The notes beneath the pieces are model-generated. The model was given only the letters and a program-made list of their open reading frames with translations. It was not told the DNA's origin and made no database searches. Below, one piece after another: positions 1 through 5,429 of a stretch of 7,978 nucleotides of DNA. How positions within the stretch are numbered: the first letter of the stretch is position 1; each line of letters begins with the position of its first letter. The stretch covers positions 1 through 7,978 of the forward strand of contig WGBL01000460.1 of the NCBI GenBank assembly GCA_015494375.1, written 5' to 3'. This stretch comes from Hyphomicrobiales bacterium (GTDB taxonomy: Bacteria; Pseudomonadota; Alphaproteobacteria; Rhizobiales; S144-23). Made by a program: the position numbers and the translations under genes.

Positions 1-398
1 GCTTTAGCTTGCTCGAGGCCGCCCCGTCCAGCGGGAATCGCTTGGCCGCTCGAGAGCCCCGCGTTGGCTGCCCTTAGCCGATACAAGGCGCCAGTTGCCA
101 GAAGCCGAACGCGTCCCGGAGGACGGCCCCGAAGGTCGCGCCATCGCTTGCCGTGGGGTCCCGGCCTGGCGGTGTGCGGGAACACTGGTTTTCATTTCCG
201 GCAAGGGTTACGATTGCCAAGTCAGCCGGGCGCGGTGGAGCGAGGCCGGGGACGGCGGCCCCTGGGAGTCTGGGGCCGATCGGTGATCGGGGAGGCGGTC
301 AAGTGCCGCTCCGAGCCTGAAAACGGTTTCGTTGCTTGCGCCAGCGGCGAGATACCCGACGGGGCACTCGAAAGCAAACGTGCGAGGGCTGCAAGGCC
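1..398. other. Upstream region without a supportable gene
   Basis: No reading frame here reads like a protein: the open frames on both strands are rich in Arg, Gly, Pro and Ala with no family motif, as expected for random frames in GC-rich DNA. No tRNA, rRNA or clear sigma-70 promoter is visible. The only structure I can point to is a short inverted repeat at 276-290 and a GAGGG ribosome-binding candidate at 384-388 that serves the next gene. A gene ending to the left of the window cannot be excluded, because one + frame is open from base 1 to 408, but its translation is not convincing. Confidence 0.5.
276..290. promoter_or_regulatory. Short inverted repeat upstream of the depolymerase gene
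   Basis: CCGATC at 276-281 and GATCGG at 285-290 form a perfect 6-bp inverted repeat around a 3-nt centre, about 110 bp before the depolymerase start. It could be an operator half-site pair or a minor hairpin. No promoter elements could be placed around it, so a regulatory role is only a guess. Confidence 0.2.
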
Positions 399-1514
399 AT
401 GTCCTTGAGAGCAAACAGGTTGCGCAGCCCATCGCCGCAGTCGACCATGCGGCTTGCCTTCCTTGTCGTGGCACTCATCTTGGTGCCATTCGTCCTTGCC
501 GCCTGTGAAGATGAGCAGACCGCAGCGCTCCCTGCCCTCGGTGCGCGCCTCGAGAACGTCTCCGTTTCCGGTTTCTCGTCGGGCGCCTATATGGCGGGAC
601 AGTTCCAGTTCGCCCATTCGCGGATGGTCGTCGGCGCGGGGCTCGTTGCCGGCGGCCCCTATGGCTGTGCCGAGAACGCCTATGCCCAGACAATCTCGGG
701 CCCCGGCGCGGCGTTTTTCAATCTGAGCCAAGCCATCAATGGCTGCATGCTCAACGGTATGAAGGCCTGGGGCATCCCCAACCCGCGCCAACTCCACGCA
801 AAAGCGCTGGAAAGAGCACAGAAGGGGCTTATCGACCCGCTGATACATATTGCCGATGACCGGGTCTATCTTTTCTCAGGCAGCAAGGACCGCACCGTCG
901 CCACCCCCATCGTCGAGGCCACAAGAGCGCTCTATCGGCTAGCGGGCGTGCCCGACGGCAACATCAAGATGATCCTCGATCTGCCCGCCGGCCACGGCTT
1001 TGTCACACGTAACGAGGGCCGCGGCTGCGGAAAGACGCGCGCCCCCTATATTGTCGGCTGCGACTATGATCAGGCCGGCGCGCTGCTCAACTGGATCCAT
1101 GGCCCGCTCAAGGAACCCGGGGGGGCACTCAGCGGGCGCTTGCGGCTCTTTAGCCAAAGCCCCTATACGGCCGGGCTCAAGGGGCACGGCATGGCCACAA
1201 CGGGCTTCGTCTACATCCCCGCCGTTTGCGAAAGGCAGGGGGGCTGCACCATACACGTCGCCTTCCACGGCTGTCGGCAGAACCGGGAAAAGGTGGGCGA
1301 CAGCTTCGCCCGCAAGAGCGGATATTTGCGGTGGGCGGATGCCAACGCCATGATTGTGCTTTTTCCGCAGGTGCGGATTTCCACACTCAATCCCCAGGCC
1401 TGCTGGGATTGGTGGGGCTATACGGGACGCGACTACCTCACGCAACGCGCCCCACAGATCGTCGCCGTCAGGCGCATGCTGGAGCGTCTCGCCGGGCGCC
1501 GGGATGCGCGGTGA
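399..1514 (+). CDS. PHB depolymerase-type esterase, putative lipoprotein
   Basis: Predicted alpha/beta-hydrolase of the extracellular poly(3-hydroxybutyrate) depolymerase family (371 aa), expected to hydrolyse PHB or related esters outside the cytoplasm. The lipase box G-F-S-S-G is at residues 58-62 (nucleophile Ser60). The likely acid is Asp164 (SGSKDRTV), the likely base His199 (LPAGHG), and the oxyanion region is VAFHGCRQN near 288-295. The C-terminal CWDWWGY (335-341) is also typical. A nucleophile this close to the N terminus, followed by AGGPYGC and later GCDYDQAGALLNWIHG, matches the circularly permuted P. funiculosum depolymerase type as I remember it. A hydrophobic signal (residues 18-35) ends in LAAC, a lipobox with Cys36, so the enzyme may be lipid-anchored. 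Start: ATG 399 has GAGGG ten bases upstream. ATG 447 would give a cleaner signal peptide but has no visible ribosome-binding site. TTG 336 is less likely. It could act on other polyesters or short esters. It appears to be a single-gene unit. Confidence 0.88.
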   Translation: MSLRANRLRSPSPQSTMRLAFLVVALILVPFVLAACEDEQTAALPALGARLENVSVSGFSSGAYMAGQFQFAHSRMVVGAGLVAGGPYGCAENAYAQTISGPGAAFFNLSQAINGCMLNGMKAWGIPNPRQLHAKALERAQKGLIDPLIHIADDRVYLFSGSKDRTVATPIVEATRALYRLAGVPDGNIKMILDLPAGHGFVTRNEGRGCGKTRAPYIVGCDYDQAGALLNWIHGPLKEPGGALSGRLRLFSQSPYTAGLKGHGMATTGFVYIPAVCERQGGCTIHVAFHGCRQNREKVGDSFARKSGYLRWADANAMIVLFPQVRISTLNPQACWDWWGYTGRDYLTQRAPQIVAVRRMLERLAGRRDAR

Positions 1515-1617
1515 TTGCTCCCAGGCCTCCAACAACGATCGCATCCAGTTCTCCAAGAGCCGCTCCTCCTGGACTTCGCATCCCGCTGGTTTTTAAAGCA
1601 AGTGGAAAAAGAGAGTT

Positions 1618-1626
1618 TGTTATGAT
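1618..1626 (+). promoter_or_regulatory. Candidate extended -10 promoter for the LpxQ-like gene
   Basis: TG at 1618-1619, one base, then TATGAT at 1621-1626 forms an extended -10 element inside an AT-rich island (1590-1626) that stands out from the GC-rich surroundings. No good -35 hexamer lies 16-18 bp upstream, which an extended -10 can tolerate. Initiation would fall near 1633, leaving a leader of about 85 nt before the ATG at 1719. This supports separate transcription of the LpxQ-like gene. Confidence 0.42.
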
Positions 1627-1718
1627 CCGGACCGCGAATGCACTAATTTGCCTAGCGATTCGGCGGGATTAGCGTCATAGAGCGCGGCTGCGAACGAGTG
1701 TGATCAGAGGAGCCGGCC

Positions 1719-2600
1719 ATGCAGCGGCGCTTGCAGCTGTCTCGGCTGCATACTGAGATTGAGCAAGTGTCGAGCTTTGTTGCCCTCGCAGCCCTTTTGG
1801 CGGCGATGGCGGCAGAGCCCCGCGATTCGGTCGATGGCGGCAAGAACCGCTGGGCCTCGCCCGACCATGCGCCCCACCGACGCCTTGCTGGCGAGCATGT
1901 GTTGAGCGCCTATTCGGGCTTTAGCCATACGGTGCCAAGCGACGTCACCATCACCCGTCCGGACGGCGCCTCGCAGACGCTCAAAGCCGTCCCTTGGCAA
2001 GGGCAATCCTTCAAGAGCCCCATCTATTATGGCTTTCGGCTAGCCCACTGGTTCGGGCGACTGCCGCTGGGGCTGATGCTCGACTTCACCCACGCCAAGG
2101 CGATTGCCGAGCGCGAAGCGGAGGTCAAGGTGCTCAAGGCCCGCAAGGGGGATGCCGCCGCCCCTGGGAGCACACCGGAGCGCCCCGCCGCCGTGCGCCA
2201 AAGGATCACACAGCTTTTCAAGAAGCTCGAGTTCTCCCACGGCCATAACCTCTTGCTCTTGAACGGGCTATTACGGCTCCCCTTTGCCTCGCTGCGCCTG
2301 AGCCCCTATATCGGCATCGGCGCAGGCGTGGCGGTGCCCCATGTCGAGGTGCGCGAAAGAGGCCTGGAGCGGCGAACCTATAGCTATCAACTCGCGGGGC
2401 CAGCCGTTCAAATGCTTGCCGGCGTCGAGCTCCGCTTCAAGCAGACATCACTCTTTATCGAGTGGAAGCTCTCCTATTCGCCCCATCGCGCCAGGCTCGA
2501 AGACGAGCGCGGCGGAGCGCTCGAGACCGCGCTCACGACAATGCACGTGATTGGCGGCTGGAGCCTGCGGGCCATGCGCACGCCAGTTGCAGGGCCCTGA
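1719..2600 (+). CDS. LpxQ-like outer-membrane lipid A oxidase family protein
   Basis: Beta-barrel protein (293 aa) resembling rhizobial LpxQ, an outer-membrane enzyme that oxidises the proximal glucosamine of lipid A to 2-aminogluconate using O2. Shared landmarks, recognised from memory, are YSGFSHTVPSDVTI (65-78), GQSFKSPIYYGFRLAHWF (95-112), LDFTHAKA (121-128), LEFSHGHNLLLLNGLLR (170-186), SPYIGIGAGVAVPHVEV (195-211), YSYQLAGPAVQMLAGVE (221-237) and GGALETALTTMHVIGGW (265-281). The alternating hydrophobic strands fit a barrel. Residues 17-31 form a signal-like core ending in AMA. The start is well fixed: AGAGGAG at 1706-1712 lies six bases before ATG 1719. Two oddities: a charged Ala/Pro-rich stretch at about 130-168 follows THAK, longer than I recall in LpxQ, and the C terminus runs on to AMRTPVAGP instead of ending in the aromatic residue usual for barrel assembly. 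Family membership is fairly sure; retained oxidase activity is inferred. Confidence 0.82.
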   Translation: MQRRLQLSRLHTEIEQVSSFVALAALLAAMAAEPRDSVDGGKNRWASPDHAPHRRLAGEHVLSAYSGFSHTVPSDVTITRPDGASQTLKAVPWQGQSFKSPIYYGFRLAHWFGRLPLGLMLDFTHAKAIAEREAEVKVLKARKGDAAAPGSTPERPAAVRQRITQLFKKLEFSHGHNLLLLNGLLRLPFASLRLSPYIGIGAGVAVPHVEVRERGLERRTYSYQLAGPAVQMLAGVELRFKQTSLFIEWKLSYSPHRARLEDERGGALETALTTMHVIGGWSLRAMRTPVAGP

Positions 2601-2658
2601 TCAGGCATGTGTGCACTCACGTGCGTGCTTGGGACAGCGAGTTCGTGGGACAGTGAGG

Positions 2659-2732
2659 TGGAGCGGGTGAAGGGAATCGAACCCTCGTCGTCAGCTTGGG
2701 AAGCTGCTGCTCTACCATTGAGCTACACCCGC
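2659..2732 (-). tRNA. tRNA-Gly (anticodon CCC)
   Basis: On the minus strand the 74-nt sequence folds as a full cloverleaf. The acceptor arm GCGGGTG (2732-2726) pairs with CACCCGC (2669-2663), the D arm is GCTC/GAGC, and the anticodon loop TTCCCAA has CCC at 2700-2698. The T arm is GAGGG/CCCTT-like around TTCGATT. U73 is followed by a genome-encoded CCA (2661-2659). It closely resembles E. coli tRNA-Gly(CCC). The first anticodon-stem pair is G·A rather than Watson-Crick. It reads GGG glycine codons. It converges with the LpxQ-like gene, which ends 58 bp away. Its 5' flank holds a heptad repeat array, and its likely promoter lies about 95 bp upstream. Confidence 0.97.
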
Positions 2733-2733
2733 G

Positions 2734-2794
2734 GAATCAGGTATCAGGTGCCACGTGTCAGGCGTCAGATGACAGATCAGATGCCAGGTATCAG
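2734..2794. repeat. Degenerate 7-nt repeat array beside the tRNA
   Basis: Immediately beyond the tRNA 5' end, CAG or CAC recurs at 2738, 2745, 2752, 2759, 2766, 2773, 2778, 2785 and 2792. This is a strict 7-nt period except for a single 5-nt slip at 2773-2778. The consensus is about CAGGTRY. The array does not encode a protein and lies between the tRNA and its likely promoter, so it would be transcribed as part of the pre-tRNA leader. It resembles the short tandem heptanucleotide repeats found between genes in various bacteria. Confidence 0.8.
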
Positions 2795-2827
2795 ATTCGG
2801 CCGGCACTGATCCTTCTCCCGACCGGG

Positions 2828-2856
2828 ACTATAGACACTTGGCCGGCGGATTTCCA
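2828..2856 (-). promoter_or_regulatory. Candidate sigma-70 promoter for tRNA-Gly
   Basis: Read on the minus strand, TGGAAA (2856-2851) is followed by a 17-bp spacer and TATAGT (2833-2828). The matches to consensus are 4/6 and 5/6. Transcription would begin near 2821, giving a leader of roughly 90 nt that contains the heptad array and would be removed by RNase P. No other promoter-like pair was seen closer to the tRNA. Confidence 0.38.
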
Positions 2857-3060
2857 GTCGCAAGCGACCGAGCGACGATGGCCCCGTGGGCGTCCCATGG
2901 CCCGGGAGCGCACCGGCAACAGAGTCGTGGCCCGGACAAGCAGACCCATTGGCGTTGACCCCAAAGAGTGCTATGGCGATGGAGCAGGCGGGAGCCCGGG
3001 CCGGGTCGGAGCCCGCGTGGTGCGAGGGGTGGGAGCTCATTCCGGTCGATGTGATGGTTG

Positions 3061-3107
3061 CGAGCTCTCTCCGGGCGATGCAGGGGATGCGGGCTCTCTC
3101 CGGGCGA
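3061..3107. repeat. 18-nt direct repeat, 29-nt period
   Basis: The segment 3061-3078 (core GCTCTCTCCGGGCGA) recurs at 3090-3107 with one mismatch in 18. It sits about 40-90 bp before the dioxygenase start, where it could be two copies of a protein-binding site or simply a small tandem duplication. No function can be read from it. Confidence 0.6.
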
Positions 3108-3148
3108 GGGGCAGCAAAAGTGGGGCGAAAAGAGGGGCGAGGGGCGAT

Positions 3149-3808
3149 ATGACGAGCGCAAGCGACAGAGTGGCCGAGGCGTTCCTCTCAAGCCTCGAGA
3201 GCGCCGAGCATAAGCCAAAGCCCTATCCGCACTGGTTTCTCAAGAACTGCGTGCCCCCCGAGACCATCGACGAGATCAACGCCCTGCCTCTGGCCGCCCC
3301 CGAAATCGGCGGCATTTCGGGCAAGCGCGAGCTCCATAACGCCACGCGCAACTACTTCGATCGCGACAATCAGGCCCGCTTCCCGGTCGCCAGAGCGGTC
3401 GCCGAGGCCTTTCAGATGCAATCCGTAACCGATCGGATCGCAAGCTACTTCGGCGCCAATCTTTCGGGCACCTACTTGCGCATCGAGTACGCCCAAGATA
3501 CCGACGGCTTCTGGCTCGAGCCCCACACCGATCTCGGGGTCAAGCAGTTCACGATGCTGCTCTATTGCTCGCGCGAGCCCTCACATCGCGACCTCGGAAC
3601 AGACATTTATGACAGCGAGAAGCGCCATGTCGGCCGCTCGCCCTTCGAGCCGGGCGGGGCGCTGGTGTTCATTCCCGCCGATGACACCTATCATGGATTT
3701 GAGCCGCGGCCGATCGAGGGCGTGCGCAAGTCCGTCATCATCAACTATGTCACCGACGAGTGGCGCGCGCGCGAGCAGCTGGCATTCCCCGACCAGCCCA
3801 TCGCCTGA
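3149..3808 (+). CDS. 2-oxoglutarate/Fe(II)-dependent dioxygenase
   Basis: Cytoplasmic oxygenase (219 aa) of the prolyl-4-hydroxylase-like 2OG-Fe(II) superfamily, coupling 2-oxoglutarate decarboxylation to oxidation of an unknown substrate. The iron triad is H126-x-D128 (LEPHTDLG) and H182 (TYHGFEPR). R193 (GVRKSVIINYV), eleven residues after the distal His, is placed to bind 2-oxoglutarate. The double-stranded beta-helix strands FTMLLYCS and GALVFIP lie between them. There is no signal peptide. The start at ATG 3149 is preferred because GAGGGG at 3139-3144 and 3132-3137 lies just upstream, and because protein-like sequence begins with MTSASDR. The longer open frame would start inside the tRNA. 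It has no functional neighbours here, so the substrate (protein, sugar or small molecule) cannot be inferred. Confidence 0.9.
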   Translation: MTSASDRVAEAFLSSLESAEHKPKPYPHWFLKNCVPPETIDEINALPLAAPEIGGISGKRELHNATRNYFDRDNQARFPVARAVAEAFQMQSVTDRIASYFGANLSGTYLRIEYAQDTDGFWLEPHTDLGVKQFTMLLYCSREPSHRDLGTDIYDSEKRHVGRSPFEPGGALVFIPADDTYHGFEPRPIEGVRKSVIINYVTDEWRAREQLAFPDQPIA

Positions 3809-4099
3809 ATGCGGCACCGGCAAGGACGCGGCCCCACCGGGTACGGCTCAGCAGTGGGTGCGGGTGAGCGGTGGACGCGGGGGAGGAGCGGTGGCGACGG
3901 GCGAGAGGCGGGTGGCCCCGACTCCCCAAGCCGCAGCTGCCGCCAAAACCGCACGCATTGCCCAGTGCAAACAATGCCGACAGTCAGCCAACCAGCCTCC
4001 CGACAGTCAATGTTGTGGGCGCCCTTTGCCGTCGCTTGCGTTGGGCCCCATGTTGATGATTAATTGCACTGGATTGTTTCTCGGATCGAAGGTCGCAAG

Positions 4100-4130
4100 G
4101 GCGCCAAACCGGTGGCGCCACCCCTGGGGT
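4100..4130. promoter_or_regulatory. Clustered palindromes upstream of the transporter
   Basis: GGCGCCA (4100-4106) and TGGCGCC (4113-4119) form a 7-bp inverted repeat around a 6-nt centre. Overlapping it is the perfect palindrome GGTGGCGCCACC (4111-4122), followed at once by ACCCC-T-GGGGT (4120-4130). Dense dyad symmetry about 280 bp before the binding-protein gene could be regulator sites or alternative hairpins. No regulator is recognised. Confidence 0.3.
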
Positions 4131-4154
4131 ATCAACCTGGGAGCGCCACGCCCG

Positions 4155-4170
4155 AGGTGCCAGGTGCCAG
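4155..4170. repeat. Two-unit heptad repeat (AGGTGCC)
   Basis: AGGTGCC occurs twice in tandem (4155-4161, 4162-4168) followed by AG. In the other phase this gives CAGGTGC, which is also a unit of the array beside tRNA-Gly (2745-2751). The same 7-nt motif therefore occurs at two intergenic places in the window. Confidence 0.55.
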
Positions 4171-4266
4171 CCTGGGGCGCGCCGGGTGAGGGGACGGGCC
4201 CGCGCCCAAGCGAAGAGAGGATCAGTCGTGAACGGGCCTGGGGCGCGCCGAGCGAGGAGATGGGCC
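4170..4266. repeat. 31-nt imperfect direct repeat, 66-nt period
   Basis: The segment 4170-4200 recurs at 4236-4266 with 27 of 31 positions identical. Both copies begin with GCCTGGGGCGCGCCG and end with GGGCC. The 35 nt between the copies are unrelated. It is non-coding, and a regulatory role or origin as a decayed intergenic repeat element is possible. Confidence 0.65.
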
Positions 4267-4405
4267 GGCGCCGGCTTGTGGGGGGTGAGCCGGAAGCCAA
4301 CCCTGACGCGGCGGCCCGAGGGCCCGTCTTTGATCGGTTCAGGCTTGCTTGCTCTTACTTCAAGAAGTTTGGGTTAGGGTAGGAAACAACGGAGAAGGTC
4401 TCATC

Positions 4406-5197
4406 ATGAAAGACATCAAAGACATCATTATGAAGAACATCATTCGCGCGCTTGCCGTCGTGCTCCTCGTCGTCATCGCCAGCGGTCCAACCTTGGCCAA
4501 AAAGTGGACCACGGTCCGTATCGGAACCGAGGGCGCCTATCCGCCATTCAACTATTTCGATGCCAACAAGAACCTGGTTGGCTTCGACATCGACATCGCC
4601 AAGGCGCTGTGCGAGCGTATGAAGGTCAAATGCGTCTTCGTCGCCCAGGATTGGGACGGCATCATCCCGGCGCTGCTCGCCAAGAAATACGACGCCATCA
4701 TCGCCTCGATGTCGATTACCGAGGAGCGCAAGAAAAAGGTCGACTTCACCGACAAGTACTACAACACGCCGGCCCGCTTCGCCACCTGTGGCAAGAAGCC
4801 GGCCGACGCCTCGCCTGCGGGCATGAAGGGGCTGACCATCGGTGCCCAATCCTCGACCACTCACGCCACCTATCTCGAGGATGTCTACAAGGACTCGAAA
4901 ATCAAACTCTATGGCACCCAGGACGAGGCCAATCTCGATCTCAAGAACGGCCGGCTCGATGCGGTGCTCGCCGATTCGATTGTGCTGCTCGAATGGATGA
5001 AGGGGGCAGGCAAGGGATGCGAGTTCTTTGGCCCCGAGATCAAGGACGAAAAGTATTTCGGTAAAGGGGCCGGCATTGCGGTGCGCAAGGAGGACAAAGA
5101 TCTCAAGGCTATGTTCAACAAGGCGCTTGCGGAAATCCTCAAGGACGGCACCTACGAGAAAATTAACAAGAAATATTTCCCCTTCTCGATCTACTGA
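4406..5197 (+). CDS. Amino-acid ABC transporter substrate-binding protein (HisJ/ArgT-like)
   Basis: Periplasmic solute-binding protein, family 3 (263 aa), which captures a polar, probably basic, amino acid and delivers it to the permeases encoded downstream. A signal peptide (about residues 1-31, ending TLA) precedes the mature domain. The family signature is GFDIDIAKALC (59-69). Cys69 and Cys76 match the disulfide of HisJ/LAO proteins. By comparison with HisJ, ligand contacts would be Tyr45, Ser101, Ser103, Arg108 (SMSITEER), Thr151-Thr152 (SSTTHAT) and Asp190 (LADSI), which fits an amino acid with a charged or polar side chain. Histidine, lysine, arginine, ornithine or an opine are all possible. 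ATG 4406 is chosen because GGAGAAGG (4391-4398) lies seven bases upstream; the in-frame ATG 4430 lacks this. Its low-GC start codons (many AAG, ATC) and strong ribosome-binding site suggest high expression. Confidence 0.95.
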   Translation: MKDIKDIIMKNIIRALAVVLLVVIASGPTLAKKWTTVRIGTEGAYPPFNYFDANKNLVGFDIDIAKALCERMKVKCVFVAQDWDGIIPALLAKKYDAIIASMSITEERKKKVDFTDKYYNTPARFATCGKKPADASPAGMKGLTIGAQSSTTHATYLEDVYKDSKIKLYGTQDEANLDLKNGRLDAVLADSIVLLEWMKGAGKGCEFFGPEIKDEKYFGKGAGIAVRKEDKDLKAMFNKALAEILKDGTYEKINKKYFPFSIY

Positions 5198-5210
5198 TTT
5201 GCGCGACTGC

Positions 5211-5234
5211 CCCCTTGCCTCCACGGGCAAGGGG
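5211..5234 (+). terminator. Hairpin after the binding-protein gene
   Basis: CCCCTTGCC (5211-5219) pairs perfectly with GGCAAGGGG (5226-5234) around a 6-nt loop, 13 bp after the stop codon. No T-tract follows, so it is not a classical intrinsic terminator. In binding-protein transport operons such a hairpin commonly protects the upstream mRNA or partly attenuates transcription, so that more binding protein than permease is made. That role is inferred here. Confidence 0.55.
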
Positions 5235-5282
5235 CTCGACATCGCCCCGGAGCTCACAGGGGCTCGAGGCCGACAAGGGTGA

Positions 5283-5331
5283 ATGGAGCCTGCCGCGAGT
5301 CGATGGAGCTTCGCGGGGGCGTCAATGGAGC
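5283..5331 (+). repeat. Three degenerate ATGGAGC repeats in the transporter spacer
   Basis: ATGGAGC occurs at 5283-5289, 5303-5309 and 5325-5331, spaced 20 and 22 nt apart, with partly similar GC-rich sequence after each copy (CTGCCGCG, TTCGCGGG, CTCGCTGG). The ATGs do not begin a credible protein. The triplet lies between the binding-protein and first permease genes. Confidence 0.55.
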
Positions 5332-5349
5332 CTCGCTGGGGCAGCGGGG
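5331..5349 (+). promoter_or_regulatory. Second intercistronic hairpin
   Basis: CCTCGCTG (5331-5338) pairs with CAGCGGGG (5342-5349) with one T·G wobble around a 3-nt loop, 80 bp before the permease start. Together with the hairpin at 5211-5234 it makes the 232-bp spacer strongly structured. It may help set the permease level, or mark the end of a processed mRNA. Confidence 0.4.
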
Positions 5350-5429
5350 AATGATCTCATGGGAAAACGCGGCGCGCGGTGGGCGCAGCTCGCCCGCCCA
5401 CCGGGCGTCGGCTACGAGGCCGCCGTCCC

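Larger units (their letters stand above)
2795..3148. other. Spacer before the dioxygenase gene
   Basis: No gene is supportable here. The frame of the dioxygenase is open backwards into the tRNA, but the translation of this stretch is low-complexity Arg/Gly/Ala and begins inside the tRNA, so it is not real coding sequence. It contains the tRNA promoter candidate on the minus strand, a direct repeat (3061-3107), and a run of GGGG tracts (3108-3144) leading into the dioxygenase start. TTGACC at 2955-2960 has no matching -10, so no + strand promoter is called. Confidence 0.6.
3809..4405. other. Long intergenic region upstream of the transporter genes
   Basis: About 600 bp without a credible gene. 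Open frames crossing it are out of frame with the dioxygenase and Arg/Pro-rich. It is patchy: a G-rich stretch (3850-3915), then an AT-richer island around 4050-4085 that may hold control elements, palindromes (4100-4130 and GCCGGCGCCGGC at 4264-4275), a short heptad repeat (4155-4170), a 31-nt direct repeat (4170-4266), and finally the AT-rich leader of the binding-protein gene. The transporter promoter should lie in its right half, but I could not identify a confident -35/-10 pair. Confidence 0.6.

Noticed and set aside
222..848. 208-codon minus-strand frame over the start of the depolymerase
   Set aside because: Shadow of the depolymerase coding strand with no motif or plausible start signal.
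2659..2732. tRNA-Gly as an integration site for a mobile element
   Set aside because: No second copy of the tRNA 3' end, integrase or other phage/island gene is present in the window.
3853..3915. G-rich stretch as a G-quadruplex
   Set aside because: The G-runs are too unevenly spaced (a gap of about 14 nt between the second and third runs) for a standard motif.
3609..4382. 257-codon + frame running from the dioxygenase into the spacer
   Set aside because: It overlaps the dioxygenase in another frame and is Arg/Pro/Ser-rich with no recognisable domain; no ribosome-binding site.
4355..5257. 300-codon open frame on the minus strand opposite the binding-protein gene
   Set aside because: It mirrors the codon structure of a certain gene in GC-rich DNA, has no ribosome-binding site or family motif, and the + strand product is unmistakable.
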